Shown: one piece after another, positions 8,413 to 17,514 of the stretch
Numbering within the stretch: the stretch's first letter is position 1
How the letters are laid out: each line of letters begins with the position of its first letter
Source of the DNA: a virus
Strand: one strand, 5' to 3'
DNA length: 64,000 bases
Virus record (IMG/VR): IMGVR_UViG_3300032516_000009
Span: 46,923 to 110,922 of that record
Made by a program: the position numbers and the translations under genes
The notes under the pieces: model-generated
Databases searched by the model: none
What the model saw: only the letters and a program-made list of their open reading frames with translations
Told to the model about the DNA's origin: nothing

Positions 8413-8660
8413 CCGAACAGATTATCCCACAGGCTATGCCACGATTCTGCGTCATGCGTGCCATCGCAGAGAAGAGCCCCAACGAACTTTCCTGCATCAC
8501 CACTACACGGCTTGGAGTACTGCAACAGCGCGTCTCGGCGCTTGTCGAAATCTGCTTCATCATACAGGCTCTTCAACCGCTCCCTAGGAATGCGCCGATA
8601 GTTGGTTTCTTCAGATGCGATAACTTGCAGAACGAGGTGACCTGGTACTGGAATCGGCAT
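8403..8660 (-). CDS. 85-aa protein downstream of the fibre gene
   Basis: Starts MPIPVPGHLVLQV about 10 bases after the fibre stop on the same strand, with the same GC-rich codon use, so it was probably acquired with the fibre C-terminus. It looks like a compact alpha/beta protein (YDEADFDKRRDALLQYS). A fibre-assembly chaperone or tip protein is a guess from position. Its 3' end overlaps the tRNA-Arg(CCG) end by about 10 bases. Confidence 0.6.
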   Translation of the reverse strand: MPIPVPGHLVLQVIASEETNYRRIPRERLKSLYDEADFDKRRDALLQYSKPCSGDAGKFVGALLCDGTHDAESWHSLWDNLFGSS

Positions 8661-8669
8661 GACGCGCTC

Positions 8670-11600
8670 CTAGACGTAGTCGAGCTTCAGTGTGCCGAGG
8701 AAGGTTCCGACGTATGAGGACCAAGACTTGGTCAGACCAGCCGTTCCACCGCTGTTGATGGCGGTCCACACGAGCGGAGTGGACTTGTACGCCAACCCAG
8801 CTAGAACCAAGCCGGGTCCACACGAACTTGGTGTAACAGTCAGGAACCGTGCATCTACCAAATAGACCTTTCCGGTCCCACCCGCATCACTGACGTGAAC
8901 GTAACCACCTCCACCTACGATGTTTGCTGCATTGGCACAGCCCGGGAGAGCCACAGTGGCCAGGAGAGAGCCGGGGGCAGGAAAGGTCGAGATGTCGAAC
9001 TTCAGAGCGTTACCACCTACTCCTGTACAGGCCCACAGGTGCCAACCACCCGAGCCATCACTGGCATAGACGAGACCACTGATGGTCTCTGAAGCGTGCG
9101 TGTAGGTCGAGACGATGGCAAGCGTGCCCAGATTGATCTTGAAGATCTTTTTGCTTGTGCCTCCTGCAACCCAAAGGAAGCCCCCACCGATGCAACAGTC
9201 CACCATCTCAGTACCAGGACCGGGGTTCGTAGTCGTTGCCTCGGCGTTCATCTGGCTCTTGTAGTCTCCCCAGCAGCGCAAGAGGTCAGACTTGGCAAAT
9301 CGGCGCACGCTGGAATTGAACGCTTCCGTGGTGCCCGAGCTGACGGCGTAGATCTTGTCACCACTAATGGCAACGCCCAATACGTTTCCATTCGTGACAT
9401 ACCTTCCGCAGCTCCCATACCCAGCAAGTGTGTAGTATTGACCGTCGAAGCTGCTCTTTCTCACCAAGGTGATCATGCTGTCGGAGTCATTGGCAATTAC
9501 GATATGGGTCTCATCATGGGTAACACGACCACCCTTGGTCACCAGCCCGAAAAGCGCCGGGTAGCTCATGTCCACTTTGTGGACCGAAGTCTCGCCAGAG
9601 TAGAGATATAGGATCGATGACGAACTGTCCGTTATGATTAACTTGCCGTGACTAGAATCGTAGTCGACCCCCTTGGGCGCTGTGGGAATGTCATGAACCA
9701 CGGTCAAGACTTTACCAACGGCGGCATTGGTCATGTCCGCAACAGGCATCCCCTTGATGCTGCGAAGGACTGGTACTGGAGCATAGTTGCGTTGGTCTAC
9801 AGACATATCCCCCTTCGGTGAGCCGAAGTTCATCCAGTCCAGGTTGCCGGGTCTATAGTCCTCAAAGTTATTGACGACATAGGAGCCGGCTCCTGGGTAG
9901 GTCGAACACCACGTGGCCTCGCCCGTTTCATCTTGGGCAATCCAGTAGATGTAGTCCCAACTAGGGTCAAAGAGGACTCCGCGCAGTACTGCGTTCTGCG
10001 ACCAGAAGTCTCCAAGAGCCATAGTGCCGAATGGAACCGTGATGTTCTGGATCCCCACGTAGTCCATTGTGACCATGATCGTGGGCGTGTCGGCCTCGTA
10101 GCACAAGTCGTAGGTCGGACCCTGGATCGTGATGCTGTCGATGATAGAAAACGTGGTGGGATCGAACCTACACAGGTTGGTGCCTCTCTCAGAAACGAAG
10201 AAGATGATTCCCTTCTCACAGATAGCCCGCACGCGATTCGACGTTGCGCTTGGGATGGGCAGCGACGTGGAAGAACTCCACGAGGCCAGGTCGAACTTAA
10301 ATACATTGGCCGTGCCAAAGAAGAACGCAGCCGAACCGACTACAATGATTCCACGTCCTTCCTCACCCAATACCAAGTCATGCCGCTTGACCTGATTCGT
10401 CTCGGCGTCGATCTCGATGACGATCCCGCTGTCATGCTCAAGAGTCGTCAAGACTCGATTTCCAACAGGGTCCCACGCTAGACCTTGTCCCCCGTACCTA
10501 AAATCAGGGCTCGGGATCGGGATGCCATACTCCAATACGTCCCAGGTGTTCCGGTCGATCTTGACCAAGTTAGGTAAGTTGGTGAGCACCCACACGTAGT
10601 TGGGAGTCATCAGCAACGTGTGAGGACGACTGTCTGCTCCCAGGCCCGTCCGGAGTGGGATGCTGTAGTGCGAGGAATCCGTGTCGAGGTCATGTACGAG
10701 AATGTCACTCACTCCCTCACGACACATCCACGCATAGGGGCCCTCCCATTTTTGCGCCGAGGGGTTGTAGGTCCGGTCTAGAAGCATGTGACCACAGACG
10801 ACCCTACTCTGCCCACGTTCTGCGCCCACAATGGGAACGTAGCCAACTCCCGGCTTGTACTGACCCTGTAGACCTTCCAGAAGGTCTAAGCGGCCACTCG
10901 ACGCAACACGCTTCGGCACCGAGCCATAGGCCTGTTCCGTCACATAGCCGACTAACCCCGAGCCCCCATCAGGGTAGTTAACGTAGTAGATTCCAGTTCT
11001 ACTGCCCTGAATGCCTGGTAGGAAGCCTCCAATGTACGCAATATTCCCGATGGCCGCTGCGCCCTCGCTGTGGAATTCACCAGGCGTGAACGTAGCCTCT
11101 ACCGTGTTCGTATTCGGGTCGATGACCCACACAAAGGCGGAGTCTTCATCCGTCACATATAGCCGCGTGTTTAGAGTGCCCGCGCTATCAGGCCCAAGCG
11201 CAATCTCACTGGTCGCGCTGGCATTCGGAAGTGTGACAGCCGCGAGCGAAGATAAATCCACCGTGCTTAGTCGCTGGACCTGAGTCCCATCCGAAATCCA
11301 TAAATCACCGAACGCAAGACAAGAGGACAGAGCCGCTGTGGTGCCGTCTGCAACCACTAGCGTCATCGTGCCCGGATCGACTTTTTGCGTACCCGTGCCG
11401 TCGAACATACCCCCCTGCGTGAACCAGATATATCCTCCGCCGTAGCGAATGAAACGTCCTCGCGCATTGTAGCTTGCAACCCGCGTGATCGTGCTTGGGG
11501 GCTGGCCAAGGCAGGCTACCGTACTGAACTTGGCAATTCCCTTTGGTGTCCCATTGCCGTAGCAGTAAAAATTACCCGCCCCATCCGCACAGACGCTCGT

Positions 11601-12584
11601 GGCCTGCTGACCAGCTCCTAGCCACCCCCAGCCCGCAATCGTCATCGTGGCCTTGTCAATGATGGCCACATTTTCGGAAGTCCAACATGCAGCGTAAATA
11701 TACGTACTGTCAACAGCTAAATCACGAACGCGGTCGATTGTAGGGAGCACAGTCCTCAGGTCAACTCGTTTAACCACGGACAGCGCAGGGCCCCCATTCA
11801 TCGGCAACATCTTTACGACCAGGCCAGAACCGGCAAGGCTGTTGGAGGTGTCGCTGACGGTTGTTGACTCGGCCGCGTAGAGATAGGTTCCATCCGACAC
11901 GAGCGAGCGAGGCGAATACAGACCTGATCCTTTGTCTTGTGGAGCAACAATCAAACCTCTACCCGCAAGTGCTGAGTCAGGTGATGGAATACGGTTAATT
12001 GACGCAACGGTTTGCTCTATACTTGTGCCTGTTAAATCTCCATCGGCTGTAAATCCGCCACCCGTAGGATCTTGTGCGGTCCATCCAGTTGATATTACTT
12101 CTCCTCCTCCCACTGCCCATGTCAGTACTTGCCCTATTCCTGGTGTACAACTTAATGCAGCATTGCCTTGAATACCAACTACAGTTTGATTCGTACTGGT
12201 GCCACTCAAATCACCACCAGCTGTGAATCCACCAGTAGCGGTTACAGCTGTTATTCCTGCTGGTCCTTTAGGCCCAATAAATCCTGGTGGACCTTGGAAT
12301 TGTCGAGCGAGAGAATCTATTGTGCCTTTCTGGACGTATCGAACTCCAAATTCATATGCAGTTTGTCCAGTAAATGGACTTTTAACTTCTAAGAACGATA
12401 ACTGCGATAAATCATGGGATCCAGAAGTGATGCCCAAACCTGTTAAAACTTGAGAATATATAGTAGAACTCATAAGTGTCGCATAAGGATTGGATAAAAT
12501 TTCATCAGTGCTCAGGAGTATGACTCCTTGCACTACATTGAATAGACCTGAAGCAATTTTCTGTACACCTACAGTTGTAGCCAT
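8670..12584 (-). CDS. Tail fibre/adhesin with collagen-like stalk and beta-propeller repeats
   Basis: 1304 residues. The N-terminal ~100 residues (MATTVGVQKIASGLFNV) look like a virion-attachment part. A short collagen-like stretch follows (GPPGFIGPKGPAG, about residue 100), then two GGFTAGGDLSGTS-type repeats typical of phage fibres. From about residue 190 to the end are many NHL/YVTN-like blades (SDGTYLYAAEST, DSTYIYAACW, GGYIWFTQGG), enough for more than one propeller. No catalytic motif is obvious. The N-terminal portion uses AT-rich codons like the rest of the phage; from about 11.95 kb down the coding is GC-rich, so the receptor-binding part was probably exchanged from a high-GC source. 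It is likely the host-range determinant. Confidence 0.75.
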   Translation of the reverse strand: MATTVGVQKIASGLFNVVQGVILLSTDEILSNPYATLMSSTIYSQVLTGLGITSGSHDLSQLSFLEVKSPFTGQTAYEFGVRYVQKGTIDSLARQFQGPPGFIGPKGPAGITAVTATGGFTAGGDLSGTSTNQTVVGIQGNAALSCTPGIGQVLTWAVGGGEVISTGWTAQDPTGGGFTADGDLTGTSIEQTVASINRIPSPDSALAGRGLIVAPQDKGSGLYSPRSLVSDGTYLYAAESTTVSDTSNSLAGSGLVVKMLPMNGGPALSVVKRVDLRTVLPTIDRVRDLAVDSTYIYAACWTSENVAIIDKATMTIAGWGWLGAGQQATSVCADGAGNFYCYGNGTPKGIAKFSTVACLGQPPSTITRVASYNARGRFIRYGGGYIWFTQGGMFDGTGTQKVDPGTMTLVVADGTTAALSSCLAFGDLWISDGTQVQRLSTVDLSSLAAVTLPNASATSEIALGPDSAGTLNTRLYVTDEDSAFVWVIDPNTNTVEATFTPGEFHSEGAAAIGNIAYIGGFLPGIQGSRTGIYYVNYPDGGSGLVGYVTEQAYGSVPKRVASSGRLDLLEGLQGQYKPGVGYVPIVGAERGQSRVVCGHMLLDRTYNPSAQKWEGPYAWMCREGVSDILVHDLDTDSSHYSIPLRTGLGADSRPHTLLMTPNYVWVLTNLPNLVKIDRNTWDVLEYGIPIPSPDFRYGGQGLAWDPVGNRVLTTLEHDSGIVIEIDAETNQVKRHDLVLGEEGRGIIVVGSAAFFFGTANVFKFDLASWSSSTSLPIPSATSNRVRAICEKGIIFFVSERGTNLCRFDPTTFSIIDSITIQGPTYDLCYEADTPTIMVTMDYVGIQNITVPFGTMALGDFWSQNAVLRGVLFDPSWDYIYWIAQDETGEATWCSTYPGAGSYVVNNFEDYRPGNLDWMNFGSPKGDMSVDQRNYAPVPVLRSIKGMPVADMTNAAVGKVLTVVHDIPTAPKGVDYDSSHGKLIITDSSSSILYLYSGETSVHKVDMSYPALFGLVTKGGRVTHDETHIVIANDSDSMITLVRKSSFDGQYYTLAGYGSCGRYVTNGNVLGVAISGDKIYAVSSGTTEAFNSSVRRFAKSDLLRCWGDYKSQMNAEATTTNPGPGTEMVDCCIGGGFLWVAGGTSKKIFKINLGTLAIVSTYTHASETISGLVYASDGSGGWHLWACTGVGGNALKFDISTFPAPGSLLATVALPGCANAANIVGGGGYVHVSDAGGTGKVYLVDARFLTVTPSSCGPGLVLAGLAYKSTPLVWTAINSGGTAGLTKSWSSYVGTFLGTLKLDYV

Positions 12585-12614
12585 AGCATAAATACATCAT
12601 AGGAAGCGTATTGG

Positions 12615-12688
12615 TACCCCCGGTGCGAGTCGAACGCACAAACCTCGTGATCCGTAGTCACGCGCTCTATCCATTGAGCTACGGGGGC
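12615..12688 (-). tRNA. tRNA-Arg(ACG)
   Basis: Acceptor GCCCCCG/CGGGGGT, loop CTACGGA, encoded CCA (12612-12614). Confidence 0.9.
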
Positions 12689-12692
12689 ATAG

Positions 12693-12766
12693 TATCCTCG
12701 GCGAGAGTCGAACTCGCAACATTCGGATCCGAAGTCCGACGCTCTTTCCAATTGAGCTACGAGGAC
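12693..12766 (-). tRNA. tRNA-Arg(TCG)
   Basis: Acceptor GTCCTCG/CGAGGAT, loop CTTCGGA. Paralogue of the Arg(CCG) gene at 8.34 kb. Confidence 0.9.
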
Positions 12767-12770
12767 ATAG

Positions 12771-12842
12771 TGATCCCAACGGGATTCGAACCCGTATTGC
12801 CGGCGTGAGGGGCCGGATTCCTGGCCGTTAGAAGATGGGATC
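12771..12842 (-). tRNA. tRNA-Glu(CTC)
   Basis: Acceptor GATCCCA/TGGGATC, anticodon stem CCGGC/GCCGG with loop CCCTCAC. Position 33 is C rather than U. Confidence 0.85.
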
Positions 12843-12845
12843 GAA

Positions 12846-13445
12846 TTACTGATCCATTACATATTCAGTAGCATCATTACTATTATCTATGAACATTGAT
12901 GATATGACACTAGTCATGAATTTTCGATATCTGGGTTGCTGATTATGTTTTCTAGTCGGACTTCTACCAGACATCGGATATGAACGAAATGAAAGGACTT
13001 TTCGTTTTGAACTTTTTTCAATACCAACTCGTCTATATTCAACTGCTATATAAATGAATTTATGCGGGATGAAAATCCGCTGACAGTATGGATAAGATGG
13101 AGAACGAATTTTTCGCACCTGAATGAACTTTTGAGCAAGAAAATGAATTTCTCCAGTAAATGTTCCTTTATATGAAAAAGTCATATTGCATCTGAATGTT
13201 TTCTCAGATCTCGAAATATTATTTATGTTGACCAAAAATGCGCGCTTGCGGAACAGCACCTTCATTATTGAAGTGAATGGCATTACTGCATAAGACGGGA
13301 TGGTGTCTTGTATTTGATTAAGAAATGGTTGAAATTCATCAAAACTGATAAAAATTGTCTTACCAAACGCTGCCATTGCAGTAGATATATTAATTTTTTG
13401 CAGGCAATCCGTCGCCATTGCAGCTTCACGTACGGAAGTTTCCAT
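12846..13445 (-). CDS. Hypothetical protein, 199 aa
   Basis: A minus frame starting METSVREAAMATDCLQ; later FISFDEFQPFLNQIQDTIPS and a basic C-terminal half. The start peptide is repeated about 150 bases upstream (DTPIREAAMTMDC), and frames are interrupted there, so the N-terminus may be decayed or duplicated. No family recognised. It overlaps nothing on the other strand and ends at the tRNA-Glu gene. Confidence 0.5.
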   Translation of the reverse strand: METSVREAAMATDCLQKINISTAMAAFGKTIFISFDEFQPFLNQIQDTIPSYAVMPFTSIMKVLFRKRAFLVNINNISRSEKTFRCNMTFSYKGTFTGEIHFLAQKFIQVRKIRSPSYPYCQRIFIPHKFIYIAVEYRRVGIEKSSKRKVLSFRSYPMSGRSPTRKHNQQPRYRKFMTSVISSMFIDNSNDATEYVMDQ

Positions 13446-13478
13446 GCACCAGAATTTACATTTGATGTATAAATGCTG

Positions 13479-13667
13479 CTATTGCAATCTAGCAAATTGC
13501 TGAACAGGAGAACCGTAACACGGTTTCGAAATCACGTTACGCCATATTGGGCAGTCCATCGTCATCGCAGCTTCACGTATGGGTGTATCCAAAAGGCGAG
13601 GGCAATCTACATTGACAACGGATTGATCTAATATTTTGAGGCGGAGGTGGGTTACGATCCCACGCAT
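13479..13667 (-). pseudogene. Fragment repeating the N-terminus of the 12.85 kb gene
   Basis: A short frame containing DTPIREAAMTMDCPIW, parallel to METSVREAAMATDCLQ downstream. Its possible start falls inside tRNA-Cys. The surrounding DNA repeats about 35 bases around GCAGCTTCACGTA. I read it as a partial duplication rather than a working gene. Confidence 0.4.
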
Positions 13668-13711
13668 GTCGCTTTTGCAGAGCGATACCTTCCCAACTTG
13701 GCTACTCCGCC
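13639..13711 (-). tRNA. tRNA-Cys(GCA)
   Basis: Acceptor GGCGGAG/CTCCGCC, discriminator U as usual for Cys, loop CTGCAAA. The T loop ATCGTAA departs from the usual TTC start. Confidence 0.85.
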
Positions 13712-13722
13712 AGATTGAATAG

Positions 13723-13795
13723 AGCTCCCGGTGAGATTTGAACTCACGACCCGCGACTTACGAAATCGCTGCTCTACCTACTGAGCTACAGGAGC
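13723..13795 (-). tRNA. tRNA-Thr(CGT)
   Basis: Acceptor GCTCCTG/CGGGAGC, loop TTCGTAA. A T-arm-deleted relative lies at 37.96 kb. TGTAAAGT, a possible promoter element, sits about 15 bases upstream. Confidence 0.9.
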
Positions 13796-13817
13796 AAACA
13801 ATCTACTTTACAATTAG

Positions 13818-13904
13818 CGGAGAGAGTGGGATTTGAACCCACGGACGGGTTTATTCGTCGCTCGCTTAGCAAGCGAGTGCCATAGGCCACTCGGCCATCT
13901 CTCC
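13818..13904 (-). tRNA. tRNA-Ser(GCT)
   Basis: Class II: acceptor GGAGAGA/TCTCTCC, discriminator G, anticodon stem CTCGC/GCGAG with loop TTGCTAA. Confidence 0.92.
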
Positions 13905-13910
13905 AAAGTT

Positions 13911-14543
13911 TTATAGTGTTTTATGATACTCTTCGAAAATTTGTTGTACTATTGAGTTATTGTCTAATTCTTCAATAAACGCTGGCACCTCTGATTCGTA
14001 GATCACATTCGGATCTGGTTCAAATTCGATATAAGGGGCGTCCATATCCATAATAAAATCACTATCTAAATAATGATCATAAAAACCGCCTTTTACATGA
14101 AATGCATGGAATTTATGAGATGACTTATATTTATGTGATACATCACCAATATCTGTTATAATAATGTTTACTACTGGTATTAGAAAACTATTGTGTGTCT
14201 TTATTTCCTCTTCTAAATCATCCACTAAATCTGGAGGTAAAGGGCTTGGGTCTGGGTTCCATTGAGCAGACCCGCCCCGATCATTTTTGGTATTAAAGAT
14301 AATGTCATGATCTATTGGAATTCCTTTATACATCCCTTTTGCATGAACGGTAAACTCAAATTTTTTGTCATCTCGACGGAATCTATCAACCGTCAGACCG
14401 TCAATTTTGGCCGTAGGATTATGCAACATTATGGCGATGAGCGTTCTAAGATCTTTAGCTACCAAAGTTTTACTTGGTTTACAAGAATTATCAATCATTT
14501 TAGCAATCTGACGTAATCTATTTACAATTTGTGATGGTTGCAT
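13911..14543 (-). CDS. 210-aa protein with the recurring N-terminal module
   Basis: Starts MQPSQIVNRLRQIAKMIDNS and LVAKDLRTLIAIM, the shared module. A beta-rich domain follows (FEFTVHAKGMYKGIPIDHD, then VNIIITDIGDVSHKY) and an acidic C-terminus. The body resembles the C-terminal half of the 41.9 kb protein in style. The module probably targets or tags the protein, perhaps to the virion, and the body is unknown. It is divergent from the large vWA gene at 14.6 kb. Confidence 0.7.
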   Translation of the reverse strand: MQPSQIVNRLRQIAKMIDNSCKPSKTLVAKDLRTLIAIMLHNPTAKIDGLTVDRFRRDDKKFEFTVHAKGMYKGIPIDHDIIFNTKNDRGGSAQWNPDPSPLPPDLVDDLEEEIKTHNSFLIPVVNIIITDIGDVSHKYKSSHKFHAFHVKGGFYDHYLDSDFIMDMDAPYIEFEPDPNVIYESEVPAFIEELDNNSIVQQIFEEYHKTL

Positions 14544-14627
14544 AACAATTCGATATAATTAAAAATTGATGTAGCTTGGTATAGTTTGGTTAACCTTGGG
14601 AAGCACCCCAAGAAGTATGGAGACCAA

Positions 14628-16964
14628 ATGAAACCCTCATCTTTCAAGGTAGCAGAGTCATTATTCATCGTAAAACAAATCGTTAGCAAAAAGGCCCCCG
14701 CGAAGCCGGTTGAAATACCGACAAATCACATCGCGGTAATAGACTGTTCCGGGTCAATGTCCTGGGATTTGCCGAAAATCCGGGAACAGCTTAAGAAGAA
14801 ATTACCAAAGATCCTTCGAGAGCAAGATACAATTTCAATAATCTGGTTCTCGGGCAGAAAAGAATTCGGTGTTTTGCTCGAGGCCGAACCCGTTGCAACA
14901 TTAGTTGATCTGTCCAACGTCAACAAAGCTATCGACCGTTGGCTCAAACCCAATTGCCTTACAGGATTCAAAGAGCCGTTGGAAGAAGCCAAGGATCTTG
15001 TCGAACGTGTCAGTAAAAAGCGTAAAGGTAGCGTCTGTAACCTATTCTTTATGTCTGATGGTATGGATAACTGTTGGGGCCGTCCTGAAATACTAAAGGC
15101 CGTTGAACAAGCTGCTGGTGGACTGGCATCGGCTACCTTTGTTGAATATGGATACTATGCCGATCGTCCATTACTGACGGCAATGGCCGAAAAAGCTGGC
15201 GGAACACTTATATTTAGTGAAGACTTCGATAAATACGCTCCATTATTCGAAGCTGCTATGCAGAAGAAGTTATCTGGAGCACTTCGCATCGAAGTGAAAG
15301 TCGACGGCGATCCTATTGGCGGATTCGTTTACGCACTCGTTGGCGGAGACCTCATGACTTTCTCCGTTACCGGAGATACCGTGTCAGTTCCGGAGGATAT
15401 GTCGGCCGTCTTCTATTTGTCTTCGTCCGCAATTGGTGCCGAGACTGAGATCGTATCGGTCTCAAAAAAGAAGGATAAAGCGGATGACGACGTCATGGCT
15501 CCTGCCTATGCAGCGGTGTCATTATTTAGTTTACGTATGAAATCTGACGTCGTCTTCCCGTTACTTAAGGCGCTCGGTGATATAGACTATATAGATCGCT
15601 TTAGTTCATGTTTCGGGAAGCAGCGATATTCAGAATTCATGGACGCGACCAAAGCTGCAGCATTTGATCCATCTAAACGATTTACTAAGGGTTGGGATCC
15701 CAACAAGGTCCCGCGAGAAGATGCATTCACCATTCTCGAATTATTGCAGCTTTTGTCCAAAGATGACGGGAATCGGGTTCTACTCGATCATCCAGACTTC
15801 AAGTATAGCCGTATTGGACGTGGGCGTGTTGATGCTAGCACACAGTTAACTGAAGCGGAAATCGAGGAAATCCAGAAGCTCACTCTCCGCATCGCAGCTG
15901 AGCGTGACGTCAAGAAATTGAAGATTCTTCAGGAGCAACTCGCTGACATCACGGATAAGAAATCAGACGCGCTCAAATTTGAAACTGATCCGGCTCCAGA
16001 TGGTTATCCAATTTCTTCCCTTACGTTCAATGAAGAGCGGCCCAATGTCAGCTTCCTGGTCAAGAAACCCGGGGTTGTTGATATTTCGAGCCGAGTCCCG
16101 AAAGAATTCAAAGGAAAGATTCCAGAGAAATTCCAGACGTTCATCTACCGTAACTACACGGTGGTAAAGGATGGACTTGTCAACGTCGAATTCCTTCCGG
16201 TTAAAGTTACCGCGGAAACCCTGGATAAATTGGTAGAAGCAGGAGTGATCGACAAGGATCACGTTAAAAATTTCAAGCTTTGTGATTCCATCACGATTAA
16301 CCTTAGAGATCTTCCTATCATCAACCGTAAGATGGTGAAGGCTACGAGTGCAAAGACGCTGTTTGAACTCGAGTACGAGCTTACTAAAGCCCGCGCTGCT
16401 CAGAAAGTTTATAATAGCGTCAAAAAAGAGAAGTTCCCGCGTAAAGCCGAAGGCTTCGTTGTCATGTATGGGGACGACGCAGCGAAATGGCTCAAAGAGC
16501 ATGGTTTCACCGACTATTCAGGATTTTCGCCTAAGACCGTCCAGGCGGAAGCTACGGACTTCTATCTTGGAAAATGTCTAGAAATTTCTCTTAAGGGGTT
16601 ATCAACTCTCCCATCACTCAAAGATCTGCATGAACAAATTAAAAAGAATAAACTGAATGCATGCGGCCGGCTTATGAAACCCCATCTTGATCGTATCGAG
16701 TCTTTTTTGGCCAGTGATATTTATAATAAGGCAGCGGATAAAGATGGTGTTTTTGAAGCATGGCTAGACGGAGAAGCCAAATCGGTAAGACAGCAAACGC
16801 AGACGCTTATTTATCAAGTTGCCCAAACCACGTTCTGCTTGATTGTCGGACAGATATGGCCAATAGAATTCTCCAGTTTGGATGAGAATTCCATGACCAT
16901 CGATTTCGATGGCCAAAAGATTGTATGTTCGATGAATTTGAAAGAAATTCAAATTAAGATTTAA
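14628..16964 (+). CDS. Large von Willebrand factor A domain protein
   Basis: About 778 residues from ATG 14628 (MKPSSFKVAESLF), preceded by GGAG; a TTG 42 bases upstream has no ribosome site. An N-terminal vWA domain is clear: AVIDCSGSMSWDL is the metal-binding MIDAS motif, and LFFMSDGMDN supplies a second MIDAS-type loop. The remaining ~500 residues have no named domain but include a helical segment around AEIEEIQKLTLRIAAERDVKK. vWA proteins bind partners through Mg2+; in phages they may organise assembly or take part in conflict systems. A second vWA protein, the Ro60-like gene, lies at 30 kb. Confidence 0.8.
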   Translation: MKPSSFKVAESLFIVKQIVSKKAPAKPVEIPTNHIAVIDCSGSMSWDLPKIREQLKKKLPKILREQDTISIIWFSGRKEFGVLLEAEPVATLVDLSNVNKAIDRWLKPNCLTGFKEPLEEAKDLVERVSKKRKGSVCNLFFMSDGMDNCWGRPEILKAVEQAAGGLASATFVEYGYYADRPLLTAMAEKAGGTLIFSEDFDKYAPLFEAAMQKKLSGALRIEVKVDGDPIGGFVYALVGGDLMTFSVTGDTVSVPEDMSAVFYLSSSAIGAETEIVSVSKKKDKADDDVMAPAYAAVSLFSLRMKSDVVFPLLKALGDIDYIDRFSSCFGKQRYSEFMDATKAAAFDPSKRFTKGWDPNKVPREDAFTILELLQLLSKDDGNRVLLDHPDFKYSRIGRGRVDASTQLTEAEIEEIQKLTLRIAAERDVKKLKILQEQLADITDKKSDALKFETDPAPDGYPISSLTFNEERPNVSFLVKKPGVVDISSRVPKEFKGKIPEKFQTFIYRNYTVVKDGLVNVEFLPVKVTAETLDKLVEAGVIDKDHVKNFKLCDSITINLRDLPIINRKMVKATSAKTLFELEYELTKARAAQKVYNSVKKEKFPRKAEGFVVMYGDDAAKWLKEHGFTDYSGFSPKTVQAEATDFYLGKCLEISLKGLSTLPSLKDLHEQIKKNKLNACGRLMKPHLDRIESFLASDIYNKAADKDGVFEAWLDGEAKSVRQQTQTLIYQVAQTTFCLIVGQIWPIEFSSLDENSMTIDFDGQKIVCSMNLKEIQIKI

Positions 16965-17012
16965 TTTGATGTGGACAATATTCATATAGACCTTTGGACA
17001 TATTGCAATTAG

Positions 17013-17099
17013 CGGAGGAAGTAGGATTCGAACCCACGGTAGACTTACGCCTACAACGGTTTTCAAAACCGTCGCCTTCGACCACTCGGCCATTCCTCC
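17013..17099 (-). tRNA. tRNA-Ser(TGA)
   Basis: Class II: acceptor GGAGGAA/TTCCTCC, discriminator G, loop TTTGAAA. Confidence 0.92.
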
Positions 17100-17108
17100 A
17101 ATTATTCG

Positions 17109-17191
17109 CGGAGGGAAGAGGAATCGAACCTCGTGCCTTGCGGCACCCCGGGATTTCCAATCCCGTTACCGACCAATCAGAGGTACCCTCC
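17109..17191 (-). tRNA. tRNA-Ser(GGA)
   Basis: Class II: acceptor GGAGGGT/ACCCTCC-type with a 3' strand ending CCCTCC, discriminator G, loop TTGGAAA. Confidence 0.88.
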
Positions 17192-17198
17192 TTTCTAG

Positions 17199-17271
17199 AG
17201 CGAACGACGGGGTACGATCCCGTGACCTCAACTTTGGGAAAGTTGTGCTCTACCAACTGAGCTACGTTCGC
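17199..17271 (-). tRNA. tRNA-Gly(CCC)
   Basis: Acceptor GCGAACG/CGTTCGC, discriminator U, anticodon stem CAACT/AGTTG with loop TTCCCAA. Confidence 0.88.
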
Positions 17272-17345
17272 AAAATTTTTTGACAGTGGTTCCACTTATA
17301 TTAAATTCTCTACCGACCAGAGTGTAATTTTGCATTTTCAAGTAC

Positions 17346-17441
17346 ATGGGTAAACCACTGTCCCTCCAATTAGATCACAAGAACGGCGATCATCATGACA
17401 ATAGAGTTTCAAATCTGAGATTTAGAGCGGCCTGCGAGTAA
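17346..17441 (+). pseudogene. HNH homing-endonuclease fragment
   Basis: 31 codons read MGKPLSLQLDHKNGDHHDNR then VSNLRF and stop, matching the HNH core of the proteins at 6.9 and 36.2 kb (KLSLQLDHIDGD..NNLRLLCPNC). The N-terminus and CPNC half are missing; the frame runs into tRNA-Gly(TCC). It marks a past HNH insertion. Confidence 0.7.
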
Positions 17442-17497
17442 CGATCTCGCCTCTTTAGGTTGGAAACCTAAGGCCCATCCGTCTAGACCAAGGCCGC
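17426..17497 (-). tRNA. tRNA-Gly(TCC)
   Basis: Acceptor GCGGCCT/AGGCCGC, anticodon stem TTAGG/CCTAA with loop TTTCCAA, discriminator U. Confidence 0.9.
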
Positions 17498-17514
17498 AGA
17501 GTCTTTGATCTACT

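Noticed and set aside
8895-12453. Several long plus-strand open frames opposite the fibre gene
   Set aside because: They are antisense to a 1304-codon gene with clear repeat structure and GC-biased third positions, which opens frames on the other strand.
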